Source of the DNA: RZZS01 sp964498755
GTDB lineage: Bacteria > Pseudomonadota > Alphaproteobacteria > Micavibrionales > Micavibrionaceae
DNA: 15,739 nt
Reading direction: 5' to 3'
Assembly (NCBI GenBank): GCA_964498755.1
Contig: CAZCIB010000051.1
Span: forward strand, 1 to 15,739
Positions 1 through 7,063 of the stretch are shown piece after piece. Both the position numbers and the translations under genes were made by a program. Under the pieces are notes generated by a model. It worked only from the letters and a program-made list of their open reading frames with translations. It did no database searches and had not been told where the DNA came from. The stretch's first letter is position 1, and each line of letters starts with the position of its first letter.

Positions 1-86
1 CTGGAACTGTGATATAAACTTTAAGGTAGGTTTTTGGACGCGAGAGAAAAGAGGAAAGCCTCGGAATAATTTCGCAGATTTAAAAA

Positions 87-1139
87 TCATGTTTTCTTCA
101 GGGTCTTACCCGGCGTCGGCGCGGCGGCAACCTGGTTGCGACCGTTATGCTTGGCCGTATAGAGAGCGGCATCCGCGCGCTCAATCAGATCTTCCTCTTT
201 TTCCCCCTCAAAAAACTCGGCCACGCCAATGGAAATTGTAATGCTGCCAAGCTTTTCACCGGTGTTCCGGTTTATCACGTCTTTTGAAGCGACGGCCTTG
301 CGCAGTCTTTCCGCCACAGCAACGCCGCCTTTCAAATCTGTTTCGGGCAGGATAATCGCGAATTCCTCGCCGCCATAGCGCGCTGAAACGTCTTTTCCCT
401 GAACGCCGTCCACGAGAGTCCGCGCAACGAGGCGCAAGACCTGGTCGCCAACCTGATGGCCGAAATTATCGTTGAAGCTTTTGAAGTGATCAATGTCGAT
501 CATAAGCAGGGTAAAAACGCCCTCCGTATCGAGCGCTTCCTGCCGGACGCGCACCATCTCGTCGTCGAAGGATTTTCTATTGGACAGGTCGGTCAGACCG
601 TCCGTCAACGCCTCGCGCCGGATGGTTTCGAGATCGCGCTGAAGCGTTTCCATGGCGTGGCTGGACCTGTCCAGCTTGCTCTCCAGCTCCTTGTTTTTGA
701 CGAGGATATCCGCAGTATCGTCAACAACGGAACGGATCATGACTTCAAGATCCTCGAGACTCCTGGTTTGCTCAAGTTTTGCCGTTACGCCTTCAAGCGT
801 TCCCGAATAGCTGGATGTTGCGTCACGGACGTTTTTTACGGCGCCCGTTACGTCCTTTATGGTCGAATTCAACTGCGAACCGACATCCCGCACTCTTTCT
901 TCATTTTGTACGTTGTTCAGAAAGCGCTGATACAGCTCCCGGCAGGCATCGGCCGTTATCTTCTGGTTATTGGCCATCATAATGTCGATGGCGCGCGTGA
1001 TATCCGGGCTCAGACGGGAAAAATAAATGTACCAAACCTCAAATACATCGGGAGCCGGCGGCAAGCCTTCGTTTTGTATCCGCTCAAAGGCGTCGCTGGC
1101 ATAGGAACTTGCCTGTTTGACATCGTGTGGGTAGCGCAA
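87..1139 (-). CDS. GGDEF diguanylate cyclase, soluble, coiled-coil N-terminus
   Basis: This 350-aa protein should make cyclic di-GMP from two GTP. The GGDEF domain covers about residues 178-336: D180-GLTDLSN-R188, the metal-binding aspartates in MIDIDHFK (D215, D217) and the active-site loop GGEEF at 256-260 are all present, so it should be active. The inhibitory I-site RxxD, expected five residues before GGEEF, reads QGKD (247-250), so product inhibition is probably lost. Residues 1-75 are an unrecognised helical region and 80-175 look like a coiled coil that could dimerise the enzyme. No transmembrane segment or signal peptide is visible. The start is TTG: an in-frame TAA lies directly upstream and an AAGGGA ribosome site sits at a workable distance; the nearby ATG is out of frame. 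It lies downstream of, and in the same direction as, the LprI-like gene, with its own candidate promoter. Family call is firm; the input signal is unknown. Confidence 0.95.
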   Translation of the reverse strand: MRYPHDVKQASSYASDAFERIQNEGLPPAPDVFEVWYIYFSRLSPDITRAIDIMMANNQKITADACRELYQRFLNNVQNEERVRDVGSQLNSTIKDVTGAVKNVRDATSSYSGTLEGVTAKLEQTRSLEDLEVMIRSVVDDTADILVKNKELESKLDRSSHAMETLQRDLETIRREALTDGLTDLSNRKSFDDEMVRVRQEALDTEGVFTLLMIDIDHFKSFNDNFGHQVGDQVLRLVARTLVDGVQGKDVSARYGGEEFAIILPETDLKGGVAVAERLRKAVASKDVINRNTGEKLGSITISIGVAEFFEGEKEEDLIERADAALYTAKHNGRNQVAAAPTPGKTLKKT

Positions 1140-1160
1140 TTATTCATTCCCTTTTGAAAA

Positions 1161-1189
1161 TTTATAGAAGTCTAGCAAGCTCCTGTGAT
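1161..1189 (-). promoter_or_regulatory. Candidate sigma70-type promoter for the GGDEF gene
   Basis: On the minus strand an ATCACA (-35, 4 of 6 matches) is separated by 17 nt from TATAAA (-10, 5 of 6), followed by an AAGGGA ribosome site before the TTG start. Seen by eye only. Confidence 0.4.
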
Positions 1190-1224
1190 GCAAATAAAGC
1201 AAAAAAGTCGTCTCTTAAAACATG

Positions 1225-1245
1225 TTGCCTCAGTCCGCGAGGCAA
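1225..1245 (-). terminator. Weak hairpin over the stop codon of the LprI-like gene
   Basis: A perfect 7-bp stem (TTGCCTC/GAGGCAA, loop of 7) contains the stop codon of the secreted protein gene. On the minus strand it is followed by only a short ACATGTTTT run, so it may be a weak terminator or an mRNA-end stabiliser separating this gene from the GGDEF gene. Confidence 0.25.
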
Positions 1246-2105
1246 GCCTTGTCGCCTCCCTGACACCGCAGGTTGTATTCCTCGCCATTCCAGCCGACAA
1301 GCGCATTGTAACATTTTTCGTCTGACAAGTAGACCGCAGAGGAGCAACGCACATCCTTACGATTTTCCGTCCTGTCTGTTTCCGGGCTGATGGCAACGAG
1401 GTCGAGACGCGCTTCGCAGAATGCGCGTTCATCTTCCGGAGTTTCATTCACCGCCCTTACCGGAAAAGAGAATAGTTTAATTCTGGGCTTGCCCGTCGGC
1501 GGGTTTTCACTTATTGCGACCACAGTTTCTATACCTTTTAAAAGGCCGTTGGCTCCCATCGTGAAACGAACGCCGGAGACGATCTTCTCCTCTTCCTGAT
1601 CACAATCCAGATCCATGCTCAGCCTGTCCCCGTAACGCCAGAATACGTCGTCATATTCATGCGCAAGAACATTCATCCATCTGGGAAACGTTCCGAATTC
1701 ACGGGGGCGTTGCTGCGTCTCGCGAAAAAGCGACATGGAGAGATTTTCAGCGCGCTTTTCCGTGAGGGTTGTAATGCAGGACAATTCATAAATCCGGGTC
1801 AGGGCAGGTTCTTTGGCGCGCCCTGATTCCCAGACGCAATGCATATCCCTGTATGTAAGCCAGGCATTCTGGGAATCGATCAGGCCGCTCACCTCTGCGC
1901 TGTTATCCAGCATCCGGGTCAAATCACTATAGACCATGTTTAATCTGATCTGGGCGTCATCGTAGTGTCTTTTGACGCATTTCATGACTTCCGAGGTACT
2001 TTCCACGTCTTCACAGTAAGCGACATGGTCCTGTCCGTATGAAGCGGCGGGAGAGAGCATCGCTACGCCAACGAGAATGTAAAAAATGCGCGGGAATTTC
2101 ATCAT
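1230..2105 (-). CDS. Secreted LprI/DUF1311-family protein with cysteine-rich C-terminal extension
   Basis: This 291-aa protein begins with a signal peptide (hydrophobic stretch about 8-21, likely cleavage near SYG-QD at 24/25), so it should be periplasmic. Residues about 31-122 match the LprI/DUF1311 pattern: four cysteines (31, 43, 90, 110), the QNAWLTYRDMHC motif and a following helix. The family includes proteins proposed to inhibit lysozyme, but most members are uncharacterised. The remaining 170 residues are not recognised and hold six more cysteines (168, 230, 254, 265, 281, 288). All ten are in the mature part, which suggests disulfide bonding. The gene starts 7 nt after the aminotransferase stop and its AGGAAG ribosome site overlaps that stop, so the two are probably co-transcribed. 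Two consecutive ATGs are possible starts; the second (2102) is better spaced from the ribosome site. Confidence 0.8.
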   Translation of the reverse strand: MMKFPRIFYILVGVAMLSPAASYGQDHVAYCEDVESTSEVMKCVKRHYDDAQIRLNMVYSDLTRMLDNSAEVSGLIDSQNAWLTYRDMHCVWESGRAKEPALTRIYELSCITTLTEKRAENLSMSLFRETQQRPREFGTFPRWMNVLAHEYDDVFWRYGDRLSMDLDCDQEEEKIVSGVRFTMGANGLLKGIETVVAISENPPTGKPRIKLFSFPVRAVNETPEDERAFCEARLDLVAISPETDRTENRKDVRCSSAVYLSDEKCYNALVGWNGEEYNLRCQGGDKACLAD

Positions 2106-2112
2106 GATCTTC

Positions 2113-3264
2113 CTAGCCCAGCCACTTACGCAGCCTGTGGCAGGCCTCTTCTATGTCTTCGGTTGCGCCGGCGTAAGAAATTCTGATCGCGCTGTGACCG
2201 CGGGCGATATCAAAATCAAGCCCCGGCGTAGCCGAAACGCCCGCCTCATCCAGCATACGGTTGCAAAACGTTACGCTATCATTCGTCAGGTCATGCACAT
2301 CGACATAAAAGTAAAAGGCGCCCTGCGCGTCGGAAAATTTTGTAATGCCCGCCTTTGGAAGCTCTTCTCTTAAAATGTCCCTGTTTCTGCGGTAAACGTC
2401 AACGTAGCCGTCAAGCTTTTCGCGGTGATTGAATATTTCAAAAGCGAGATATTGTGACAGCGTGGGCGGAGAAACGAATAGATTTTCGGCGAGTCTCTTT
2501 ACCGGGTCCGTCAGGTCTTCGGGCAAGACAAGCCAGCCGAGACGCCAGCCGGTCATCGCAAAATATTTCGAAAAGCTGTTCAGAACGACCGCCGTCTCGG
2601 AATATTTCAAAATCGTCTCCGCTGGATCATCATACGTAATGCCGTGGTACACCTCGTCTGAAAAGAGCCGGACGTCATTTTCCTCGCACCAGATGGCAAT
2701 CTCACGCAGATCACGCGGCGGAATGATGGTTCCCGTCGGGTTCGCGGGACTGCAGATAATAAGCCCGTCCACATCTTCACCGATATTTTGCAGGCTTTCA
2801 CGGGTCGGCTGGTAATTTGTGGTTTCGTCGACTTCAAATTCAACCGGCACGAGTCCCAGCGATTTCAAAAAGTTCCTGTAAGCGGCATAGCCAGGACTGG
2901 CCATGGCCACCTTGTCCCCGACGTCCAGAGAGCTGAGAAAAGCGAGCAGGAATCCTCCTGAAGAACCGAACGTCACAGCAACCCGCGAGTCGTCGATATA
3001 TGTCTTGTAATTCTCCTGATAATACTGGGCGATGCGCTTGCGCAGCGCCGACATGCCAATCGCTTCCGTGTAGCCTTGAACAGGATTGTGCCGGATGTTC
3101 TGGCACGCGATTTCCAGAGCTTCTTCGGGCGCGCCGAAACAGGGCTGGCCTGCCTCAAGACGCTTGACGCTGGCGCCATTGGCAATCTTTTTGTTCACAA
3201 GGCTGAGCGTATCAAGAGCCCGGAACGCCGGAATATCTGATCGTTTCGAAACTTTCAAGGACAT
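2113..3264 (-). CDS. PLP-dependent aminotransferase, class I/II (aspartate aminotransferase fold)
   Basis: This 383-aa, soluble, full-length fold-type I enzyme shows the hallmark residues. They are the phosphate-site region TFGSSGG (98-104), the NPTG motif (N175-G178), the cofactor-nitrogen-binding aspartate D203 with Y206 in SDEVYHG, the Schiff-base lysine K233 in SFSKYFAMTGWRLG, and the substrate-carboxylate arginine R361 in AIRIS. It transfers amino groups between an amino acid and a 2-oxo acid. The substrate cannot be assigned from sequence: aspartate, aromatic or alanine-type activity are all possible. It is the first gene of a minus-strand run and probably co-transcribed with the secreted protein gene downstream. 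The ATG start has no evident Shine-Dalgarno, only a poly-A stretch, but the next Met is far inside the conserved domain. Confidence 0.93.
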   Translation of the reverse strand: MSLKVSKRSDIPAFRALDTLSLVNKKIANGASVKRLEAGQPCFGAPEEALEIACQNIRHNPVQGYTEAIGMSALRKRIAQYYQENYKTYIDDSRVAVTFGSSGGFLLAFLSSLDVGDKVAMASPGYAAYRNFLKSLGLVPVEFEVDETTNYQPTRESLQNIGEDVDGLIICSPANPTGTIIPPRDLREIAIWCEENDVRLFSDEVYHGITYDDPAETILKYSETAVVLNSFSKYFAMTGWRLGWLVLPEDLTDPVKRLAENLFVSPPTLSQYLAFEIFNHREKLDGYVDVYRRNRDILREELPKAGITKFSDAQGAFYFYVDVHDLTNDSVTFCNRMLDEAGVSATPGLDFDIARGHSAIRISYAGATEDIEEACHRLRKWLG

Positions 3265-3429
3265 CGCTTTTTTTTGAATTTTATGGTTCTTGTAAAACTA
3301 ACTTTTCTTAAAGCACAGGCGCCAGACTTTTTAAACCACACATGCGCTATTTTGCCCATTATTTACATTTAATTTTATCTATTTTTTACCGCACTTTTAC
3401 TTAATATTGCTAAGTTATGTATATATACA
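3265..3429. other. AT-rich divergent spacer, no gene
   Basis: This spacer between the aminotransferase start and a candidate plus-strand transcript is very rich in A and T and has no open reading frame of note. It must hold the aminotransferase promoter on the minus strand, but I cannot choose a convincing -35/-10 pair. Confidence 0.5.
3396..3425 (+). promoter_or_regulatory. Candidate promoter of the short transcription unit
   Basis: TTTACT (4 of 6) and TATATA (4 of 6) are separated by 18 nt, giving a predicted start near 3432. The case rests mainly on the strong downstream terminator, which implies a transcript begins hereabouts. Confidence 0.35.
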
Positions 3430-3431
3430 GT

Positions 3432-3669
3432 GTTTTCCTCCCCTTTAGAAAACATTGTATTGAAGGAGAATGGCGCGCATACGCAACACAGGAGCTTTAC
3501 TGTATGCCGCACCAGGCTCTTTCAGCCAAGATTGGTTGTGTTTGTAGCCTTATTCATTTGCCGTCTTGCGGATGGACCGTTGCCCCGCAGACCTGAAAAG
3601 ATCCTGAAGCGAGATACAAGCAAGTGAATTTGTCCCCTGGCCGCCGGGTCTTCCCGGCGGCTCTTTTTT
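3432..3669 (+). ncRNA. Candidate small RNA or micro-gene transcript, about 240 nt
   Basis: A candidate promoter and a very strong intrinsic terminator bracket about 240 nt that no normal gene explains. I do not recognise tmRNA, SRP RNA, RNase P or 6S RNA in it. Near the 5' end is an anti-Shine-Dalgarno-like CCTCCCC, a motif seen in several alphaproteobacterial trans-acting small RNAs. Coding alternatives exist: a 30-codon frame at 3504-3596 has AGGAG nine nt before its ATG, with a cysteine-containing product. A 65-codon GTG frame at 3430-3627 lacks a ribosome site, and a 25-codon frame at 3470 has its AGGAG too close to the ATG. None resembles a known family. Small RNA is my preferred reading, at low confidence. 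Confidence 0.35.
3640..3669 (+). terminator. Strong rho-independent terminator
   Basis: A perfect 9-bp GC stem (GCCGCCGGG/CCCGGCGGC) with a TCTT loop is followed by TCTTTTTT. The U-tract is on the plus strand only. The nearest upstream plus-strand signal is the candidate short transcript. Confidence 0.9.
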
Positions 3670-3749
3670 ACTTTACGTCGAGTCTGGCCTTGCAAGAAAA
3701 ACTCTTATAGAATGTTAATTCAACCTGGCTTTGAGAAGGATAAAAGAGT

Positions 3750-4430
3750 ATGGGCAGAAATCCGGCTTTTGCAGCGCTTGCGCTATTACTGACTATTTTT
3801 ACGGGTCTTTATTTATCCTCTGCGACAGCTCAGGAAAGCAAGGAAGAGACAAAAAGCCCTGTTGAAAGGCTTGAGGTTCAAACGAGGGAGCTTTTGTCCG
3901 GTCTGGATGAACAACAGCTGCGTTTCGTATACGCCACGCGCATGCGCGACGGCTCCTTGCGCGCGGTTCAATATATTCAGGGCATGGTGTCGAGCGCTGT
4001 TGAAAAATGCGGTGAAGCCCAGCCGGACATGAAAGAAGATCTTGAGAGCCGATATACGCGCTGGTGGGGAACGTTAGCCCCTATTATGGACGAGGCCAGA
4101 GACAAACTTCAGAAAACAATATCCGCGCAGGAAGAGATCCCGGAAGAGGATATACTTCTACACCTGAAGCTCGTTGATGAAGCCGCCTCGCACACGCGCG
4201 CCAGAAGCGAGAGGGAAATTGTCACGACGCGCGAGGCTTGCCAGTATCTGCTGGAGAACATGGATAAAACCGAGGAAAATCTAGGCAAACAGTTACGCGA
4301 AACGCTCGCTTCCATCCCCCTTCCGCAGAGCCAGGACACGGAAACCGGTCAGGACGCGCCCGAAAAAGAAGGTGCGCCTGCCGAAATCGAAGACGCCGAA
4401 GATCAAGAGCCTGAAAGCGAATCCCTCTAA
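3750..4430 (+). CDS. Secreted acidic helical protein of unknown function
   Basis: This 226-aa protein has a clear signal peptide: N-terminal Arg, hydrophobic core about 6-23, and an ATA-Q cleavage site after A27. The mature part is charged and predicted mostly helical, with two lone cysteines in the middle (C92 region and C-terminal third), and ends in a low-complexity Glu/Asp/Pro tail from about residue 196. I recognise no domain. An AAGGA ribosome site sits nine nt before the ATG. Its TAA overlaps the ATG of the glycosyltransferase gene (TAATG), so translation of the pair is likely coupled. This suggests, but does not prove, a shared role at the cell envelope. Confidence 0.8.
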   Translation: MGRNPAFAALALLLTIFTGLYLSSATAQESKEETKSPVERLEVQTRELLSGLDEQQLRFVYATRMRDGSLRAVQYIQGMVSSAVEKCGEAQPDMKEDLESRYTRWWGTLAPIMDEARDKLQKTISAQEEIPEEDILLHLKLVDEAASHTRARSEREIVTTREACQYLLENMDKTEENLGKQLRETLASIPLPQSQDTETGQDAPEKEGAPAEIEDAEDQEPESESL

Positions 4431-5485
4431 TGCGCGTTCTGCATGTGATGGCTGGCGCCGAGCATGGCGGGGCTGAAACGGCCTGCATTGACATGTGCGA
4501 GCTGATGGCCGCGAAAGGCCTCGACATCCGGGTCGCCGCGCGCCCGAACAAAATGCGCGGGGAAAGACTGAAAAAACTCGGCATACAAGTGTACGATCTG
4601 CCTTTCGGCAGCGCAATTGACGTTTATACGCCGTACAGGATTGCCCGTATCATACGGGATTACAGACCCGATATCGTTCAGACATGGCTCTCGCGCGCCG
4701 CCGCCAGAATTCCGCCGCGCAAAATAGTCGGAACGGACAAAGACTACCGCGTCGTGTCCCGGCTCGGCGGCTATTACAAACTGAAGTATTTTAAAAACAC
4801 GGACCGTTTCATTACGATTACGCCGGATATCAGGCGGCATCTGATTGACCACGGCGTCGATCCGGGCAAGGTCGTTCACATCAATAATTTCGCGGAAACG
4901 GAAACCGTCGAGACGCCGCTTTCCAGAGCCGATCTTGAAACGCCGGAAAACGCGGCGGTAGTTGTTTGTCTCGGCCGCCTTCACACAGCCAAGGCCTATG
5001 ACGTCCTGATGCAGGCCGTAAAAGACCTTGAGGACGTCTATGTCTGGATCGCGGGCGAGGGCCCGGAGCGGGAAAATCTTGAAAAACTGCGCGCAGAGCT
5101 TGGACTTGAAGACAGGGTAAAATTTCTCGGCTGGCGCAATGACCGCGCCGCGTTGTTACAGGCAGCGGATATCTGCGTCTTCGCCTCGCGCTATGAGCCG
5201 TTCGGCACCGTCTTTGCGCAGGCCTGGGCGCAAGCGACGCCGGTCATAGTCTCCGACGCCGACGGTCCGCGCCAGTTCGTGCGGCACGAGGAAGACGGTC
5301 TTGTCGTCCCCGTTGAAAACCCGGAAGCTCTTGCAGACGCGATCCGGCGCATGCGCGCCGACAAGGCCTTGCCAGCGCGCTGCGTTCAAAACGGCCTCAA
5401 ACGATATCAAGGTGAATTCACCGCCGAAAAATCCCTGCAATCCTATCTGGATTATTATCGGGAAATTCTTGGTCAAGATCCCTGA
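4430..5485 (+). CDS. GT4-family glycosyltransferase (GT-B fold), probably envelope polysaccharide
   Basis: This 351-aa GT-B enzyme transfers a sugar from a nucleotide-sugar donor, probably to a lipopolysaccharide or other surface glycan. The N-terminal domain carries the acceptor-side motif AEHGGAE (10-16). The C-terminal domain carries the donor-binding signatures LGRL (181-184), AGEGPE (208-213), FLGWR (232-236) and EPFGTVFAQAWAQATPVI from E256. In the usual EX7E motif the second glutamate is replaced by glutamine (Q264). The neighbouring DADGPRQF segment suggests the LPS core transferase-like branch. No membrane segment is seen; a peripheral cytoplasmic location is usual. It overlaps the upstream secreted protein gene by one nucleotide. 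Donor and acceptor cannot be read from sequence. Confidence 0.92.
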   Translation: MRVLHVMAGAEHGGAETACIDMCELMAAKGLDIRVAARPNKMRGERLKKLGIQVYDLPFGSAIDVYTPYRIARIIRDYRPDIVQTWLSRAAARIPPRKIVGTDKDYRVVSRLGGYYKLKYFKNTDRFITITPDIRRHLIDHGVDPGKVVHINNFAETETVETPLSRADLETPENAAVVVCLGRLHTAKAYDVLMQAVKDLEDVYVWIAGEGPERENLEKLRAELGLEDRVKFLGWRNDRAALLQAADICVFASRYEPFGTVFAQAWAQATPVIVSDADGPRQFVRHEEDGLVVPVENPEALADAIRRMRADKALPARCVQNGLKRYQGEFTAEKSLQSYLDYYREILGQDP

Positions 5486-5532
5486 TTATTAAATGTATTT
5501 CAATGAATTAACTTATACAGCCCGCCCGAATT

Positions 5533-5562
5533 TTGCCTTCGGCCCGCTGCTTGTGGGATAAT
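5533..5562 (+). promoter_or_regulatory. Candidate promoter for the peptidoglycan-binding-like gene
   Basis: TTGCCT and GATAAT (5 of 6) are separated by 18 nt, with predicted start near 5569. The 152-nt spacer before the gene has no clear terminator for the upstream glycosyltransferase. Confidence 0.35.
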
Positions 5563-5637
5563 ATGTTAATAATTACATAATTTCAAGGTTTGCCATGCAA
5601 ACTGTAAAAGTCATGGAAGGTAAAAACGGAGCGCCGG

Positions 5638-6855
5638 ATGGCTCGCGATATTTACATTAATCTCAACCTCGAACAACGCGCCGCCTTGCAGGATTTGATG
5701 CAGGGAACGCAGAATTATCTGAAGAATCTGTATCAGGCTTTAGATGATCACCCGCCCCCCACAGGCAGTCTCAGCCTGTTTGAAAGCAACGATATCAAGC
5801 CGGGAAAGTTACGGGAGATGGTGTGTGACGCCCTTGAGCACACGGAAGATACGGAAAATCTTCTCGCCGGGGACAATCAGCTGACCTGGACGGAATGGCG
5901 TGAGGCCTCGGCGCGGCTTACCGCCGTCGACGCCGCTGTCAATCAAATGCCGCTGCCATATCTGGAACGGAAGACAAACGCGAATTTTGACGGGGACTGG
6001 AGAAGTCATTACGGCGATATCCGCAGCGCGATGGGAGACCTTCAGGAAGACCTGATTGAGAGCAATAAGAAAATGAACCAACGGCTCTACGGACACACTG
6101 TTCCGCAAGAGGGCCGCGCGCGCGCAACCCCTGAAACCCGCAGGGATAACGGCAATGGCGCGGCGGGCGGACCGGCAGCGGAGTCGCGCAGGACGACCCC
6201 GGAGGCCGAAGAACGAAGGGCGCCTGGAGCAGAGGCCGCGCCCCAAGCGCCCCCCGCCGCCCCGCGGACTGCCGCGCCGCCCGACGACGCCCCTATCATC
6301 CGCCCCCCAGATAGCGCGGGAGCCACGCTGGTCAAGGAAATTCAGGCGATGCTGCATCTCTCGGGGCATGAGGAAACCACGGGGAGAATTGACGGCATAA
6401 TCGGGCCGAAAACGCGCGCGGGGCTTCATGCCGCGCTGGGATCGGACGCGCAGGATCTGGACTTCCAACAGCCCGAAGCTCTTGATTTCGTGCACGGAAA
6501 GTTAAAAGCGCATCTGGCCTCTAACCCAAATGTTGAGCGTTATGTACGGGACGATCTTACAGGTAAGTCGCTCGGCGCATTCGACCACGGCTCCGACCGC
6601 ATCAAGGCCGCTCAGGCCTATATGAACGTTTTCAAGGGCGAAGAGCTTCGAGTCGACGGCATTTACGGCGACAAAACCTCCGGCGCGGCGAAAAGACATT
6701 TTGAACCCGCAGATGAATTCGGGCCGAAATCCATCCGGGAAGTCTGGAAAATGGCGACCGGGCCGGAAACCGGCGGCGCGGCGACAACTCCTGCAGAACC
6801 CGTTATCCGTACCCAGCAAGGGACGTTTTCGATTCCCGGCATGGGAATGCAGTGA
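5638..6855 (+). CDS. Protein with two peptidoglycan-binding (PGB1-like) modules, no signal peptide
   Basis: This 405-aa protein has three parts. Residues 1-155 are an unrecognised, mostly helical domain. Residues 156-227 are a Pro/Ala/Arg-rich flexible linker. The C-terminal part has two segments resembling the PG_binding_1 repeat: VKEIQAML with the signature DGIIGPKTRAGL (232-263) and IKAAQAYM with DGIYGDKTSGAA (322-351). Such modules usually bind peptidoglycan outside the membrane, yet no signal peptide or membrane segment is present. Either export is by another route or the modules have another use. The start has GGAG six nt upstream. A possible short out-of-frame reading frame (5595-5660) overlaps the start. 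The following hypothetical gene begins only about 14 nt after the stop if its original start is accepted, so the two were probably an operon. Confidence 0.75.
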   Translation: MARDIYINLNLEQRAALQDLMQGTQNYLKNLYQALDDHPPPTGSLSLFESNDIKPGKLREMVCDALEHTEDTENLLAGDNQLTWTEWREASARLTAVDAAVNQMPLPYLERKTNANFDGDWRSHYGDIRSAMGDLQEDLIESNKKMNQRLYGHTVPQEGRARATPETRRDNGNGAAGGPAAESRRTTPEAEERRAPGAEAAPQAPPAAPRTAAPPDDAPIIRPPDSAGATLVKEIQAMLHLSGHEETTGRIDGIIGPKTRAGLHAALGSDAQDLDFQQPEALDFVHGKLKAHLASNPNVERYVRDDLTGKSLGAFDHGSDRIKAAQAYMNVFKGEELRVDGIYGDKTSGAAKRHFEPADEFGPKSIREVWKMATGPETGGAATTPAEPVIRTQQGTFSIPGMGMQ

Positions 6856-6868
6856 GGCGGGGTAAGCG

Positions 6869-7063
6869 ACGACAAACGATCCGAAAGACGAATTCGCTCA
6901 AAGCAGCCGACCCGCAGAAGAAGCCTCGGGAGAGGGGGCGCGCGCCGCCGCCAAGGCAGCGGCTGAACGTGATAGATTGGCGCGATAAGAAGAGGAAGAG
7001 GCTCTAAAAACACGCAAAAAGAAAGAGGAGCTACTCGAAGCGTTTAAAAAACGGGAAGAGCAA
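6869..7063 (+). pseudogene. 5' coding remnant of the following hypothetical gene (start and stop mutations)
   Basis: In the frame of the 7064-7744 gene, translation upstream continues as plausible protein (Ala/Glu/Lys-rich coiled coil) back to an ACG codon at 6869-6871. From there it would read MTNDPKDEFAQ if ACG were ATG, with a GGGG ribosome-like stretch six nt upstream. It is interrupted by TAA at 6986-6988, between RLAR and EEEEALKTRKK. The alternative frames here give Arg/Pro-rich products typical of non-coding frames. I read this as the original N-terminus of a roughly 291-aa protein, hit by a start-codon change and a nonsense change, or by base-calling errors. Confidence 0.55.

Noticed and set aside
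456..1157. 233-codon plus-strand frame opposite the GGDEF gene
   Set aside because: It is entirely antisense to a gene with full catalytic motifs, and the product resembles no protein family.
3430..3627. 65-codon GTG frame in the spacer before the secreted protein gene
   Set aside because: It has no Shine-Dalgarno and no recognisable domain, and its start lies at the predicted transcription start; kept only as an alternative reading of the short transcript.
5486..5560. Possible terminator after the glycosyltransferase gene (CCCGC/GTGGG hairpin)
   Set aside because: The stem is short with a G-U pair and no U-tract follows.
5595..5660. 21-codon upstream frame overlapping the start of the peptidoglycan-binding-like gene
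   Set aside because: It has only a weak AAGG site and nothing family-like; it might couple translation but cannot be supported.
6852..7005. 51-codon GTG frame overlapping the stop of the peptidoglycan-binding-like gene (GTGA)
   Set aside because: The product is Arg/Pro-rich, as expected from a shifted reading of the Ala/Glu-rich frame beside it.
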